From the NCBI RefSeq assembly GCF_001628715.1, contig NZ_CP011120.1:1426001-1490000 (forward strand): 64,000 nucleotides of DNA. Reading direction: 5' to 3'. Each line of letters starts with the position of its first letter. Positions within the stretch are counted from its first letter, which is position 1. The translations under genes were made by a program, and so were the position numbers. This document shows, in pieces, positions 34,257-43,636 of this stretch. The notes below the pieces were generated by a model that saw nothing but the letters and a program-made list of their open reading frames with translations, did not search any database and was not told where the DNA came from. Origin of the DNA: Acetobacter oryzifermentans (GTDB lineage: Bacteria; Pseudomonadota; Alphaproteobacteria; Acetobacterales; Acetobacteraceae).

Positions 34257-34958
34257 TTGCATAATCTAGACTTTAGTTCATGGCACAGCTTCCTGTTCAC
34301 CATGATCGGGCTTTCGCTTATTACTTTGATTGGTGTTGGCATCCGGCTTTTGATGATGGTGCTGATTCAGCAACGGCGGGAGCGTATGAACCGCCAGATC
34401 AATGAGCGTTTGCGCACATTGATTGCTGCTTACCGCACATTGGGTGGCTCTTTTACCGGAGATCTGACCGTAGATTCTAGGCATAAGCGAGATTTTCGCG
34501 TGGCGGCAGATACAGAAGCCATAACAACCACTTCTGTCTTGGAAGATGCCAACACATCGGATCGTGCGCGGCGTATTCGTGATGCTGTAGAGGCAGCTTT
34601 ATCCGATATTATTCTTCTAGGTACGGAAGAGCATGTCCGCTTAGCGGAACGCGCTGCCCGAGAACTGGTGGCGGGCCAGCGGGTGCATACGCATGATCTG
34701 GTTGTATCCTTGCGCAATTTTGTAAGGCAGGCGCTGGATCTTGCCCCCATTCCATCTGATCTGAGTATTCCCACACAAGGGCCAACCCGCGTGCAGGCAT
34801 CTGGCGGCAAAGGGAAAGATGGCGGATCAGAAAAAGCTGGTGGCGGTGGTGGTAATGGAGAAGGTGGTGGAGGCGGTATGCAAGGCGGCGGTGATATGGC
34901 TATGACAAGTAGCCAAGCTGCGGAGCATCAAGACCAGATAACGCCCTCTGGCCATTAA
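34257..34958 (+). CDS. Hypothetical membrane-anchored protein with Gly-rich C-terminus
   Basis: A product of about 233 residues that I do not recognise. A single membrane segment near the start (LFTMIGLSLITLIGVGIRLLMM) is followed by a basic patch (QQRRERMNRQINERLR), a helical Arg/Glu-rich cytoplasmic domain of about 130 residues, and a glycine-rich tail (GGGGGNGEGGGGG and similar) ending with Gln/His. No ATG lies before the membrane segment. A TTG at 34257 has CGGGAG seven bases upstream and is the best start; TTG at 34239 is possible. It is 63 bases after the efflux channel gene and may belong to that operon. Confidence 0.65.
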   Translation: MHNLDFSSWHSFLFTMIGLSLITLIGVGIRLLMMVLIQQRRERMNRQINERLRTLIAAYRTLGGSFTGDLTVDSRHKRDFRVAADTEAITTTSVLEDANTSDRARRIRDAVEAALSDIILLGTEEHVRLAERAARELVAGQRVHTHDLVVSLRNFVRQALDLAPIPSDLSIPTQGPTRVQASGGKGKDGGSEKAGGGGGNGEGGGGGMQGGGDMAMTSSQAAEHQDQITPSGH

Positions 34959-35027
34959 AGCCAAGATTTGTAGCTGCAACATTTCACCCGCGCTGCGCAG
35001 TGTTATGTGTGCAGCATTTCACGCAAA

Positions 35028-35057
35028 AAGGATACAGGAGAGTAATCCTGTATCCTT
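35028..35057 (-). terminator. Terminator of the squalene-hopene cyclase gene
   Basis: A perfect 12-base stem, AAGGATACAGGA with its complement, around the loop at 35040-35045. Read on the minus strand it runs directly into TTTTT, and it lies 20 bases after the cyclase stop codon. Confidence 0.85.
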
Positions 35058-35076
35058 ATGGGCCACCATTGCAGCA

Positions 35077-37239
35077 TCAGTTCCCGATTTTGATTAAACG
35101 GGAAGCACGACTAAGTGCAATAATCGGGAAAAGCTGCCGGTAAAGATCATAACGCAGCATAAAGGCGCGTGAGAGTTCGGCCCCCTGCATCAGGCGCTTT
35201 GAAATGGCCGGATCATCCAGTTTGATGGTTTGGCCCACACCGTAGCCGGGAAAGCCCGTGCCAGTGAATTCCTTTTCATTCCAGCTTCCGTCTTCTTCTT
35301 GCAAATCAATCAAATAACGGCAGCCTTTGGCGATGGCATCATAATCCTGGGGTCGGTTGGCGGCTATCAGCCCCATAAGCGCCCATGCCGTTTGAGATGG
35401 CGTTGTGGTGCCGCGGCCAATGGATTCCACTTCCATGTAGGAAGCGCAGCTTTCGCCCCAGCCACCATTTTCCTGCTGGGAGTTAATCAGCCAATCGCAT
35501 GCCTTGGAAATGTAGGGCTGTGTCATGTCCTCACCCAAGGCAGCCAGAGCGGGCAGAACGGCCCCTGTGCCATACAGGTAATTCACACCCCAACGGCCAA
35601 ACCACGGCCCTGTGGGGTCTTGCTCCTTGCGGATATACGCAAGCCCACGCTGAATACACGGCAGATCATGCGGAAGGCCCAACAAGCCAAACGCTTCCAG
35701 AACATGCGCTGTTACGTCTACCGATGGCGGGTCTAGAGCTTCCCCAAAATCGCAGAACGGAATTTTGGCAAGAATGCCCTTATTGTTGTCTTTGTCAAAA
35801 GCACCCCAACCACCGCAAGAACTCTGCATAGCTACCAGCCACCGAACACCACGGCCAATGGCTTCTTCTACGCCTTTGGCTTTCCATTCTGGCCTGTTGC
35901 GGCAGGATGCAAGGGCAATGAGTGCAACGGCGGTATCATCTGTATCGGGGTATCTGTCATTGGCGTATTCAAACGCCCAACCGCCGGGTTCTGTGTTGGG
36001 GAGCTTAACAGACCAATCCCCTTTTACGCGCACTTGGCGGGATAGCAGCCAATCCAGAGCTTTATCCATTTCTGGGGTAAAGCGTTCTTCGGCATTGGCA
36101 TCATGCAGCGCCATGAGGGAGAGCATAGTATCCCACACTGGGCTGTTTGTGGCCTGAATCCAGCTGGCATCTCCTTTATCATGCCGCCAACCGGGATCAT
36201 TCAGCGCATCAAGGGCCTTGGCCATAACAGGATGATGGAATTGGTAACCCTCACCATGCAGGGCCATCAGACCATACACCCACGGCGGCTGAATGCCCCC
36301 CCATCCGCCATCTGCATCCTGATGCCAGATAATCCATTCCAGCACGTCTTTAATGGCGGCTTCCCGCGAAGGAGCGCGCTTGAGGAAAGAGGTTTGGAGC
36401 CAATGCAGCCCTTTGTCAGCCATACGGAAGAAATCGGCAATAACATCCCTGCCCTCTTTGGTGGGCAGTTCGTAATCAAAGTTTTCCCGGCCACCCGGGA
36501 AAAGGGCATCCAGCCGATCCTGCGGACGCAATGGACGGGATGGACGACGCGCAGACAAAATAGCCAGCGGCATCATGGTAGCACGGGCCCACTGCGCAAA
36601 GTTGTAAATGGAAAACACAAAATTATTGGGGAACCAGATAATTTCTGGCGGAAGATTAGGTGTTTTCTCCCACGGCCATTCCCCAATCAGGGCCAGCCAG
36701 TAACGGGTGAATACACGCACATTCTTCAGGCCGCCTTTGCTGATAATCCACGCTGCGGCTTTACTAACTGTTGGGTCATCTTCTGCGTAACCCAAAGATC
36801 TGAGTGCTGCATAGGCTTCCACCGTTGCGTTGATATCACCACTACCAGCGCCATAATATGTGCCCCAAGATCCATCCGGACGCTGCATTTCAAGTAGCGC
36901 CTTACCCAGACGTGGCCGCAAAGGGTGGTCTTCCAGCCCCAAAAACCACAGGGCCAAACACCATTCAGCTTCCATGGAGGCATTGGAACCAACAGATCCA
37001 ACCCAATGTCCATCGGGCTTTTGCTGTTTCATCAACCATTCACAGGCAGAAGAGAGCGTATGGGTCAGGCTGTTTCCCATTGCCTTAAGGGCGGACATAT
37101 CTGCCGGAACCTGTGGAGCAGGTTTTTGATGCACAATATCCGAGCTTCCAGACTGAATAAGGGTGTTAACGTTTGTTCCCTGAGTGTCTGAACCAGAACG
37201 CAAAATCTTCTTTAATGAAAAACGGCTTGCCATATTCAT
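35077..37239 (-). CDS. shc: Squalene-hopene cyclase
   Basis: Cyclises squalene to hopene/diplopterol, the first committed step in hopanoid synthesis, at the cytoplasmic membrane. The 720-residue protein has the catalytic DTDD at 432-435 (YPDTDDTAVALIAL) and many QW repeats such as QKPDGHWVGS, QRPDGSWGTY, QDADGGWGG, QENGGWGES and QEEDGSWNE. The first 40 residues are less conserved and polar. It stands alone here without other hpn genes, 55 bases downstream of a co-directional TetR gene, with its own terminator. Hopanoids are abundant in acetic acid bacteria and support acid and ethanol tolerance. Confidence 0.96.
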   Translation of the reverse strand: MNMASRFSLKKILRSGSDTQGTNVNTLIQSGSSDIVHQKPAPQVPADMSALKAMGNSLTHTLSSACEWLMKQQKPDGHWVGSVGSNASMEAEWCLALWFLGLEDHPLRPRLGKALLEMQRPDGSWGTYYGAGSGDINATVEAYAALRSLGYAEDDPTVSKAAAWIISKGGLKNVRVFTRYWLALIGEWPWEKTPNLPPEIIWFPNNFVFSIYNFAQWARATMMPLAILSARRPSRPLRPQDRLDALFPGGRENFDYELPTKEGRDVIADFFRMADKGLHWLQTSFLKRAPSREAAIKDVLEWIIWHQDADGGWGGIQPPWVYGLMALHGEGYQFHHPVMAKALDALNDPGWRHDKGDASWIQATNSPVWDTMLSLMALHDANAEERFTPEMDKALDWLLSRQVRVKGDWSVKLPNTEPGGWAFEYANDRYPDTDDTAVALIALASCRNRPEWKAKGVEEAIGRGVRWLVAMQSSCGGWGAFDKDNNKGILAKIPFCDFGEALDPPSVDVTAHVLEAFGLLGLPHDLPCIQRGLAYIRKEQDPTGPWFGRWGVNYLYGTGAVLPALAALGEDMTQPYISKACDWLINSQQENGGWGESCASYMEVESIGRGTTTPSQTAWALMGLIAANRPQDYDAIAKGCRYLIDLQEEDGSWNEKEFTGTGFPGYGVGQTIKLDDPAISKRLMQGAELSRAFMLRYDLYRQLFPIIALSRASRLIKIGN

Positions 37240-37294
37240 TGTGTCATACCTGCGCGAAATATCATGAAAGACTCATTGGTTCCTATTTTAAAGA

Positions 37295-37849
37295 TCACGG
37301 TGTTTCTGCTTGGGGCGTAATAAGCCGCAGGCAATCTGTAAACACTGTATCCCATCCAGACTGATCCATAGCGATAAAGCCGAAGCTTCTGAGAAGAAAA
37401 GCCCCTTCCGCGGCAAAAATTGCCGTACGCGCCTGATGCGTATCTTCCGAGGTGGCGTTACAATCCCCAAACCATCCGGCGTACCATTCCCGTATCCGGT
37501 TGAGGTATTTGGGAGATTGCAGCAAGGTAATGAGCATTCCCACCATTCTGGCTTGCGTGGCGGCATCTATCTGGCGGCAGGCCATAACATAGGCGCGTGC
37601 CCGCTCTGCCAGAGAAGCCTTGGGCCCCATATACTTTGCTATTTCCAGATCAAACGCTGCTATCCAGCGATCAATCATGGCGGTAATCAGATCATCCTTA
37701 TTGCCAAAGCAATACTGCAGGCCGCCTTTGGTAATTCCTGCGGCCTTGGCTACGGCATCAAGCGTTAAAGCAGTTGCCCCGCCCTTCTGAACAAGCTGTT
37801 CCGCGCTGTCCAGAACGCTCTCCCGATCAATGGTTCTGCGGCGGCCCAT
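37295..37849 (-). CDS. TetR-family regulator upstream of shc
   Basis: A 184-residue regulator. The N-terminal helix-turn-helix is TALTLDAVAKAAGITKGGLQYCFGNKDDLI, and the C-terminal effector domain is helical. It is transcribed toward shc with a 55-base gap, so the two may share a transcript. That would make it a possible controller of hopanoid synthesis; direct evidence is lacking. Confidence 0.88.
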   Translation of the reverse strand: MGRRRTIDRESVLDSAEQLVQKGGATALTLDAVAKAAGITKGGLQYCFGNKDDLITAMIDRWIAAFDLEIAKYMGPKASLAERARAYVMACRQIDAATQARMVGMLITLLQSPKYLNRIREWYAGWFGDCNATSEDTHQARTAIFAAEGAFLLRSFGFIAMDQSGWDTVFTDCLRLITPQAETP

Positions 37850-37920
37850 GCACCGTCCTTTATTATTTCAATCCGTCTGGATGGAATTAAAATGGGAGCG
37901 ATGATTGTGCAACCGCATTA

Positions 37921-37970
37921 TTGGAATGCACGGATGCATTTTTAGAATAGCAGAAAGCTATTCATTCCAA
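37921..37970. repeat. Nested inverted repeats upstream of the TetR-shc genes
   Basis: TTGGAATG (37921-37928) faces CATTCCAA (37963-37970). Inside them a perfect GAATAGC-AGAAA-GCTATTC dyad lies at 37945-37963. It is 72-121 bases upstream of the TetR start and just after the end of the next TetR gene. A run of T on the correct side is missing, so an operator is more likely than a terminator. Confidence 0.5.
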
Positions 37971-38017
37971 ATGAAGAATCATCCATAACTATATGATAAT
38001 AAATATAAAAACAAAAT

Positions 38018-38599
38018 TTACAGCCTAAGAGCATCTTCAATAAGCGCATCCAGAGTCATGCCCTCGCCTTCTCGCGTCAGCAAGGCTTCCAAAAGGCCGT
38101 CTATCGCCAATACAGCTAGGCCATGCACTTTGGCCCACAAGGCTGCGCGTGCACCAGCACGTGTATGGGCGGAATGCTTGCCTTTTAGGTTTCCTACACA
38201 TTGAGTGAGCATGGCGGATGTTTTGGCCGCAGCCGCAGCCAGATGCGGGTCTTTTCTATCAATTACATCGCTACGGAACATAAGGGTAAACAGGCCCGGA
38301 TGTTGCATGGCGAATTGTACATAGGCCACGCCAACAACGTGTGGCTCTTTATTAAGCAGCGGTGTAAGCGTTGCCGCCAGTTCTTCATATCCTATTGTTG
38401 CCAGCGCACTGAGCAAGCCTGTTAAATTTCCAAAATGCGGAATTGCGGCTGTTTGTGAGACACCCGTATGGCGTGTAATGGCCCGCAGCCCTAGGGCTGT
38501 AATGCCTTGTTCCTCTAGAATGGCGCGCGCAGAACGCAAAAGAGCGATTGGCAGATCTCCATGATGGTAAGCTTTTTTAGGCTGAACAGGCTGGGCCAT
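38018..38599 (-). CDS. TetR-family regulator (WHG-type C-terminal domain)
   Basis: A 193-residue regulator with the short basic start KKAYHHGDLPIALLRSARAIL and the helix-turn-helix LGLRAITRHTGVSQTAAIPHFGN. The C-terminal domain fits the TetR_C_33/WHG group (FAMQHPGLFTLMFRSD, ALWAKVHGLAVLAIDG). It is divergent from the secreted esterase gene at 38736, its likely target. Confidence 0.88.
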   Translation of the reverse strand: MAQPVQPKKAYHHGDLPIALLRSARAILEEQGITALGLRAITRHTGVSQTAAIPHFGNLTGLLSALATIGYEELAATLTPLLNKEPHVVGVAYVQFAMQHPGLFTLMFRSDVIDRKDPHLAAAAAKTSAMLTQCVGNLKGKHSAHTRAGARAALWAKVHGLAVLAIDGLLEALLTREGEGMTLDALIEDALRL

Positions 38600-38665
38600 G
38601 ATGTATTTTCCGGAATATTCGCGATAGCCATTAGAACACTTGACTTTCTTTTCTCATGCTCCATT

Positions 38666-38680
38666 CTTAACGTTGTTAAG
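38666..38680. promoter_or_regulatory. Palindromic operator candidate for the divergent TetR
   Basis: CTTAAC-GTT-GTTAAG is a perfect 15-base palindrome in the 136-base divergent region. It lies 21-35 bases downstream of a TTGACT (38640-38645) directed at the esterase gene, so a bound repressor would cover that promoter's -10 region. Confidence 0.55.
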
Positions 38681-38735
38681 TTTCAGCGTATCGGGCGGTC
38701 AAACACAAGACCAATAGCCTGAAGAAGGATATCTC

Positions 38736-39920
38736 TTGCGTTTTCTCCCCTCTGTTTATCATGTTTCTCGTTTGGTTGCTGGTCTTTGCCTTATGGGTGC
38801 AAGTTCCGGCGCCATTGCTGCATCGGCAACTCCATCTGGTGCGGCTGGTACGTTGACATCGTCTCAATCTTTGCCTGTAGCTTTTACATTGCCTGATGCT
38901 GGGCGATCCTTGCGCATAACCTACCTTTCCACCAATGGTATTACGGGCAAAGGGCTGGTGCCGGTTACGGCAGAAGTTATTCTACCACAAGGCAAGCCGC
39001 CTGCTGGTGGGTGGCCCATTGTCGCATGGGCGCATGGTACGGTAGGTGTTGCAGGCCACTGCGCGCCCTCTAACAATCCGTGGAGCGCACGTAACAAGCG
39101 TTATCTCTCTGAATGGATGAAACGTGGCTTTGCCGTAGTAGGTACGGATTATCAGGGTTTGGGAACCTCCGGTATTCATCCGTATCTTAACGCGCGCGTA
39201 GAAGCCTATAACCTGCTGGACAGTGTGAAGGCAGCCTTGGCCTCGGTGCCAGATTTGCAGAACAAAATCATGATTGTTGGGCAATCTCAGGGTGGTGGGG
39301 CAGCGTTTGCCTCTGCTGCGTTTGCACCAACATATGCGCCAGATTTGAATATCCGAGGCACTGTGGCCACGGGTGCGCCGTATATTACACCAGAACTGCT
39401 TAAGCAAATAGCAACCGCGCCGGATAATGCGCCGTATAATCCTGTTATGGTTTATACGCTTTATCTGGCACAGGGGCTTTCTGGGTATGATACAGCCTTT
39501 AAGCCAGAAAGCGTTTTTACAGCTAAAGCCATGCCAGCCTACCGTGCCGCAGCCAATTTATGTGTGCATGAGCTGACAGATAAGGTGAAGGCAGATGGGT
39601 TGAATTTTAGCAATTCACTTCAGCCTGACTTTGCAAAAAATCTCGCTCCAGCCTTAAAGGCCATGCAATATCCTACCATGCATCTGGCGCAACCACTGTT
39701 TATGGGCACAGGAGAGCTGGATAAGGATGTGCCACCACCGCTTCAGCTCGGGCTGGTAAAAGCTGCCTGTGCTGCTGGCACAGTGGTGCAGGCACATGTT
39801 TACAAAAGCCTGAACCATGATCAGACGGTAAATGCCTCGTTGCCAGATTCAGCTTCTTTCACGCAGGATGTTATGAACGGGCAAGCTGTTACGCCCCAAT
39901 GCACCCCAACGCCGGAATAA
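38736..39920 (+). CDS. Secreted alpha/beta-hydrolase (lipase/esterase)
   Basis: A 394-residue hydrolase with a signal peptide (hydrophobic core LVAGLCLMGASSGAIA, cleavage near AIAAS). The oxyanion region is WAHGTVGVAGHC and the nucleophile serine is in IVGQSQGGGAA. An acidic residue in GTGELDKDVP and the histidine in SLNHDQTV complete the likely triad. No ATG precedes the signal peptide: the start is TTG at 38736, with AAGGA eight bases before it. It resembles secretory lipases and acyl esterases of unknown substrate. It is probably controlled by the divergent TetR protein. Confidence 0.85.
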   Translation: MRFLPSVYHVSRLVAGLCLMGASSGAIAASATPSGAAGTLTSSQSLPVAFTLPDAGRSLRITYLSTNGITGKGLVPVTAEVILPQGKPPAGGWPIVAWAHGTVGVAGHCAPSNNPWSARNKRYLSEWMKRGFAVVGTDYQGLGTSGIHPYLNARVEAYNLLDSVKAALASVPDLQNKIMIVGQSQGGGAAFASAAFAPTYAPDLNIRGTVATGAPYITPELLKQIATAPDNAPYNPVMVYTLYLAQGLSGYDTAFKPESVFTAKAMPAYRAAANLCVHELTDKVKADGLNFSNSLQPDFAKNLAPALKAMQYPTMHLAQPLFMGTGELDKDVPPPLQLGLVKAACAAGTVVQAHVYKSLNHDQTVNASLPDSASFTQDVMNGQAVTPQCTPTPE

Positions 39921-39951
39921 AATTACCCAGACATATTGGGGTTTGCTGATA

Positions 39952-39984
39952 GGAAGAGAAGCGGCGGTTTTACGCTTTTCTTCC
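39952..39984 (+). terminator. Hairpin after the esterase gene
   Basis: GGAAGAGAAGCG pairs with CGCTTTTCTTCC over 12 positions (one G-T wobble) around a nine-base loop, 32 bases after the esterase stop. The downstream T-tract is weak. Confidence 0.55.
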
Positions 39985-40020
39985 CTTGTGTGGGGTATGT
40001 AACGCCTTCAATATGCACGC

Positions 40021-41256
40021 ATGACAGATACTTCCGCTGCGTGTTTTCATCGTATCCAACGTTTTTTGCAATCTCCCGCAGGAGGTGCAACAGCCCTGCT
40101 CCTCGCCTCGCTTGCAGGATTTGCCCTAGCAAACTCGGCTTGGTCTGATGGTTATGAAACCCTGATTACAATGCCTATGCGGCTGCCTTTTTTAGAGCAG
40201 CATATGCCAGATACACTCACGGCATGGGTATCTGATGGGTTGATGACGCTGTTTTTTCTGCTGATTATTCTGGAAATCAAGAAAGAGATGGTTTCGGGCC
40301 ATCTTTCATCCATGCGCCAGATTGCCTTGCCATTAATTGGCGCGTTGGGGGGTATGATTGTGCCAGCGCTTACCTACCTTTTGGTAACGCATGGGCATAC
40401 AGAAGCATTTCATGGATGGGCCATTCCTGTAGCCACTGATGCTGCATTTACACTGCCCGTTATTATGGCGCTGGGGGCGCGTGTTTCTGCTGGGGCGCGT
40501 GCGTGGCTTATGGCTCTTGCCATTTTTGATGATGTGTTGGGCATTGTTGTGATTGCCCTGTTTTACGGTTCTGCCCTTTATTGGCCCGCGCTGGCAGGTG
40601 TGCTTTTTGTAACCATGGCCATGATTGCTGCAAATCGGTTGTTGGATTGCAGATCTGTGTGGGTTTACGCCCTTGGGTGCTTGCTGCTTTGGGGCATGCT
40701 TTTATCTTCCGGCCTGCACCCAACGCTTGCCGGGGTTATTACTGGTCTTTGCTTGCCCGCCCAACCATGTGCAAAAAATACAGAACAAATAACACCGCTT
40801 GAAAAAGTATCCTCCGCACTAACACCTTTTGTTACGTGGCTGGTGCTTCCCCTATTTGGCTTTATGAATGTTGGGGTTTCTCTTGCTGGCGTGCATCTGG
40901 GCACGCTTCTTGCTCCTGTTCCCCTTGGCATCATATTGGGGTTGGTGGTGGGAAAGCCCGTTGGTGTGTTTGGAGCAACCATATTGTCATTCCAGTTGCG
41001 CATAGCCCCTGCCCCAGCGGCAACATCGGTGAAAATGCTTTTTGGGCTTTCCTTGCTATGTGGTATTGGTTTTACCATCAGCTTGTTTATTGCCGGTCTG
41101 GCATTTCAGGATATGGATACGGTAGTATCAGCAAAGCTGGGGATTTTTGCCGGGTCTGTTATTGCGGCCTTGGCGGGCTGGTGCTGGTTGCGCTGTTCAC
41201 CCGTTACACAGCGCAGCCAGTATCCTGCAAATTATGAGGCTATGAGTAACAAATAG
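40021..41256 (+). CDS. nhaA: Na+/H+ antiporter NhaA
   Basis: An inner-membrane antiporter exporting Na+ in exchange for protons. The 411-residue protein has the functional aspartates of the family: D140 in IPVATDAAFTLP and D170-D171 in LAIFDDVLGIVVIALFY, equivalent to D133, D163 and D164 of E. coli NhaA. About twelve membrane segments are visible, with the terminal GIGFTISLFIAGLAF block. It stands as a single gene between two hairpins. Confidence 0.95.
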   Translation: MTDTSAACFHRIQRFLQSPAGGATALLLASLAGFALANSAWSDGYETLITMPMRLPFLEQHMPDTLTAWVSDGLMTLFFLLIILEIKKEMVSGHLSSMRQIALPLIGALGGMIVPALTYLLVTHGHTEAFHGWAIPVATDAAFTLPVIMALGARVSAGARAWLMALAIFDDVLGIVVIALFYGSALYWPALAGVLFVTMAMIAANRLLDCRSVWVYALGCLLLWGMLLSSGLHPTLAGVITGLCLPAQPCAKNTEQITPLEKVSSALTPFVTWLVLPLFGFMNVGVSLAGVHLGTLLAPVPLGIILGLVVGKPVGVFGATILSFQLRIAPAPAATSVKMLFGLSLLCGIGFTISLFIAGLAFQDMDTVVSAKLGIFAGSVIAALAGWCWLRCSPVTQRSQYPANYEAMSNK

Positions 41257-41272
41257 CTTTTGGAAAAATGGG

Positions 41273-41310
41273 CAGCCCTCACCCACGGTTATAAACGCGT
41301 GTGAGGGCTG
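41273..41310. terminator. Convergent terminator between nhaA and katE
   Basis: CAGCCCTCAC and GTGAGGGCTG form a perfect ten-base stem with an 18-base loop. On the minus strand (katE) TTTTT follows four bases after the stem; on the plus strand the T-tract is poor. Confidence 0.7.
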
Positions 41311-41320
41311 ATGTGTATTC

Positions 41321-43456
41321 TTAATCCAGCTTTTCACGTTGCCAGAAGCGGAGTGCGCCGCAGGTTTTTACAAACGCAGTGGCATCGTTTTTGCTACCAA
41401 GTTTGATGCAGCCTTTATCAACATCTTCTGCCAGACCTGCCTTTTTAAACAACGTGCCAGCTTCTGCAGAATAGCCAATAAATTTGTTATGCGTGAAAGC
41501 ATCGGTCAGGAAATCTTTGGCTGCTGGATTACCGGCCAGCACTTTTGTGCCTTCCTTGGAAGCAAGAATGGCTACGGCATCGTAGAGTACAGATGGGCCG
41601 CCATCTATTTTCTGTTGCGCCGTTATCTTGGTGCCATCCGATAATGTAATGCCGCCAATTTTGGGAGCAACGACTTCATAATCGGCTTTTTCTGCCTGAA
41701 GGGCGGCAATAAGTGCCGCAAAAAGCTCTGCATCTATACCATCTGTCACCAAAATACCCATTTTTCGGCCAGCAAATGTTTTTGGCCCATTCTTAAGGAT
41801 GCTGAGCGCATCAGATGGCGGAAGATCTGTGCGTGTAGGCTGTGTTCCCTGTGCGGGTTCTGGCAATGGTAAGCCCAGCCCGCCTGCTACCGTTATTGCC
41901 AGTTCCTCATCAATATGTAGCAGATGCGACACAACGCGAGAACGGATATCTGGCCGTTCCACCTTGCTCAGCTCAAACGTAATGGCGTCTGCTATATGCT
42001 TCTGCTCAATGGGTGTCTGGCTGATGTAAAACTGCCGGGACTGGCTGTAATGGTCTGAAAAACTTTCAGGCCGCAGGCGCCGTTTGGGGCCAGTTTCCTC
42101 GCTCGCAAAACTGCGAAAGCCCTGTTTGGGGTTTTCACGCGGGCCACCTGCCGCCCCCCAGCTATTCGGCTCATAATTGGCGCGGCCTACGGGATTATGC
42201 ATGGCCATATGCCCATCTTGCTGAAAATGCGCCATGGGGCATTTAGGAGCATTAATGGGGATATGCGTAAAATTGGGGCTACCAAGCCGTTTGATCTGTG
42301 TATCCAGATACGAGAAATTTCGGCCCTGCAGCAGGGGATCGTTTGAGAAATCAATGCCGGGTGGCACATTCTGTGTGCAGAAGGCCACCTGCTCTGTTTC
42401 GGCAAAAAAGTTATCAACAACGCGGTTCAGTACCAGGCGGCCCACTATTCTGACAGGCACCAGTTCCTCTGGAATAAGTTTGGTGGGGTCCAGCACATCG
42501 AAATCAAACTTTTCGGCAAATTCTTCATCAAAGAGCTGTACACCAAGTTCCCATTCGGGAAAGTCTCCGCTGGAAATTGCGCTCCAGAGGTCTCGCCGAT
42601 GGAAATCAGGGTCCGCCCCGTTGATCTTAACGGCTTCGTTCCACACAACAGACTGCAAGCCCTGCTTCGGCTTCCAATGAAACTTCACAAAGGTTGAGCG
42701 GTCATTGCTGTCTAAAAAGCGGAATGTATGCACCCCAAATCCTTCCATAAAACGGAAGGAACGCGGGATACCCCGATCAGACATCACCCACATGATCATA
42801 TGAAAGCTTTCTGGGCTTAGCGAAATGAAATCCCAGAAGTTGTCATGGGCAGACTGCGCCTGCGGAAAATCACGGTCTGGCGCTGGTTTTACAGAATGCA
42901 CCATATCCGGGAACTTGATGGCATCCTGAATGAAAAATACCGGAATATTATTGCCAACCAGATCCCAGTTGCCTTCCTTGGTATAAAGCTTGACAGCAAA
43001 CCCACGGACATCCCGCGCGACATCAAATGAACCTTTAGAGCCTGCAACCGTAGAAAACCGGACAAAGGCAGGCGTGCGTTCCCCCACATTCTGAAAAATG
43101 GCGGCCCGCGTAACGTCTGCAAGGCTGTCTGTCAGTTCAAAATACCCATGTGCGCCATAGCCACGAGCATGCACAACGCGTTCGGGAATACGCTCGTGGT
43201 CAAAATGAAAAATCTTTTCCCGGAAATGGAAATCCTCCATCAACGCCGGGCCACGTGCACCGTAACGCAGAGTGTTCTGATCATCCGCTATAGGAATACC
43301 CTGAGCAGAGGTAAGTGTTGCCACATCACCACCAGCTTGCTGGTGTGTTTCTCCCCCATTACCTTGTTGCTCGGTATAGCTTGGTTCAATTTTATTTTTA
43401 TCTGTTTTTAAACCATTTTTAGCAGTCTTGCTTGGCGTATTTTTTTTGACAACCAT
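41321..43456 (-). CDS. katE: Large-subunit catalase (HPII/KatE type)
   Basis: Decomposes hydrogen peroxide in the cytoplasm. The 711-residue clade 2 catalase has a Lys-rich N-terminal extension, the active-site His96 in [17 protein letters not shown]169 in [11 protein letters not shown], and the haem ligand Tyr383 in [16 protein letters not shown]-terminal class I glutamine-amidotransferase-like (flavodoxin-like) domain starts near residue 565 ([13 protein letters not shown]), as in E. coli KatE. An EcfG-like promoter precedes it. Confidence 0.96.
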   Translation of the reverse strand: MVVKKNTPSKTAKNGLKTDKNKIEPSYTEQQGNGGETHQQAGGDVATLTSAQGIPIADDQNTLRYGARGPALMEDFHFREKIFHFDHERIPERVVHARGYGAHGYFELTDSLADVTRAAIFQNVGERTPAFVRFSTVAGSKGSFDVARDVRGFAVKLYTKEGNWDLVGNNIPVFFIQDAIKFPDMVHSVKPAPDRDFPQAQSAHDNFWDFISLSPESFHMIMWVMSDRGIPRSFRFMEGFGVHTFRFLDSNDRSTFVKFHWKPKQGLQSVVWNEAVKINGADPDFHRRDLWSAISSGDFPEWELGVQLFDEEFAEKFDFDVLDPTKLIPEELVPVRIVGRLVLNRVVDNFFAETEQVAFCTQNVPPGIDFSNDPLLQGRNFSYLDTQIKRLGSPNFTHIPINAPKCPMAHFQQDGHMAMHNPVGRANYEPNSWGAAGGPRENPKQGFRSFASEETGPKRRLRPESFSDHYSQSRQFYISQTPIEQKHIADAITFELSKVERPDIRSRVVSHLLHIDEELAITVAGGLGLPLPEPAQGTQPTRTDLPPSDALSILKNGPKTFAGRKMGILVTDGIDAELFAALIAALQAEKADYEVVAPKIGGITLSDGTKITAQQKIDGGPSVLYDAVAILASKEGTKVLAGNPAAKDFLTDAFTHNKFIGYSAEAGTLFKKAGLAEDVDKGCIKLGSKNDATAFVKTCGALRFWQREKLD

Positions 43457-43555
43457 GATCTTCTCCTCGCCCGTGTTTCGGCGGGAGCGTCGTCCCTTTA
43501 CATAATCTTAAATCGCGCGTTTCTAAGGTTTCGTCGCTCCCCGTGTTCTTAATTT

Positions 43556-43580
43556 TACGCATGAGATGCAAAATGGTTCC
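43556..43580 (-). promoter_or_regulatory. EcfG-like promoter of the catalase gene
   Basis: On the minus strand GGAAC (43580-43576) is followed after 16 bases by CGTA (43559-43556). The alphaproteobacterial general-stress sigma factor consensus is GGAAC-N16/17-CGTT, so one base differs. The leader would be about 95 nt. Confidence 0.4.
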
Positions 43581-43636
43581 AACGGCAGATTTTGGGCGCA
43601 CAAGCATAACAACACAAAACGTGTTATGCTGACCTT

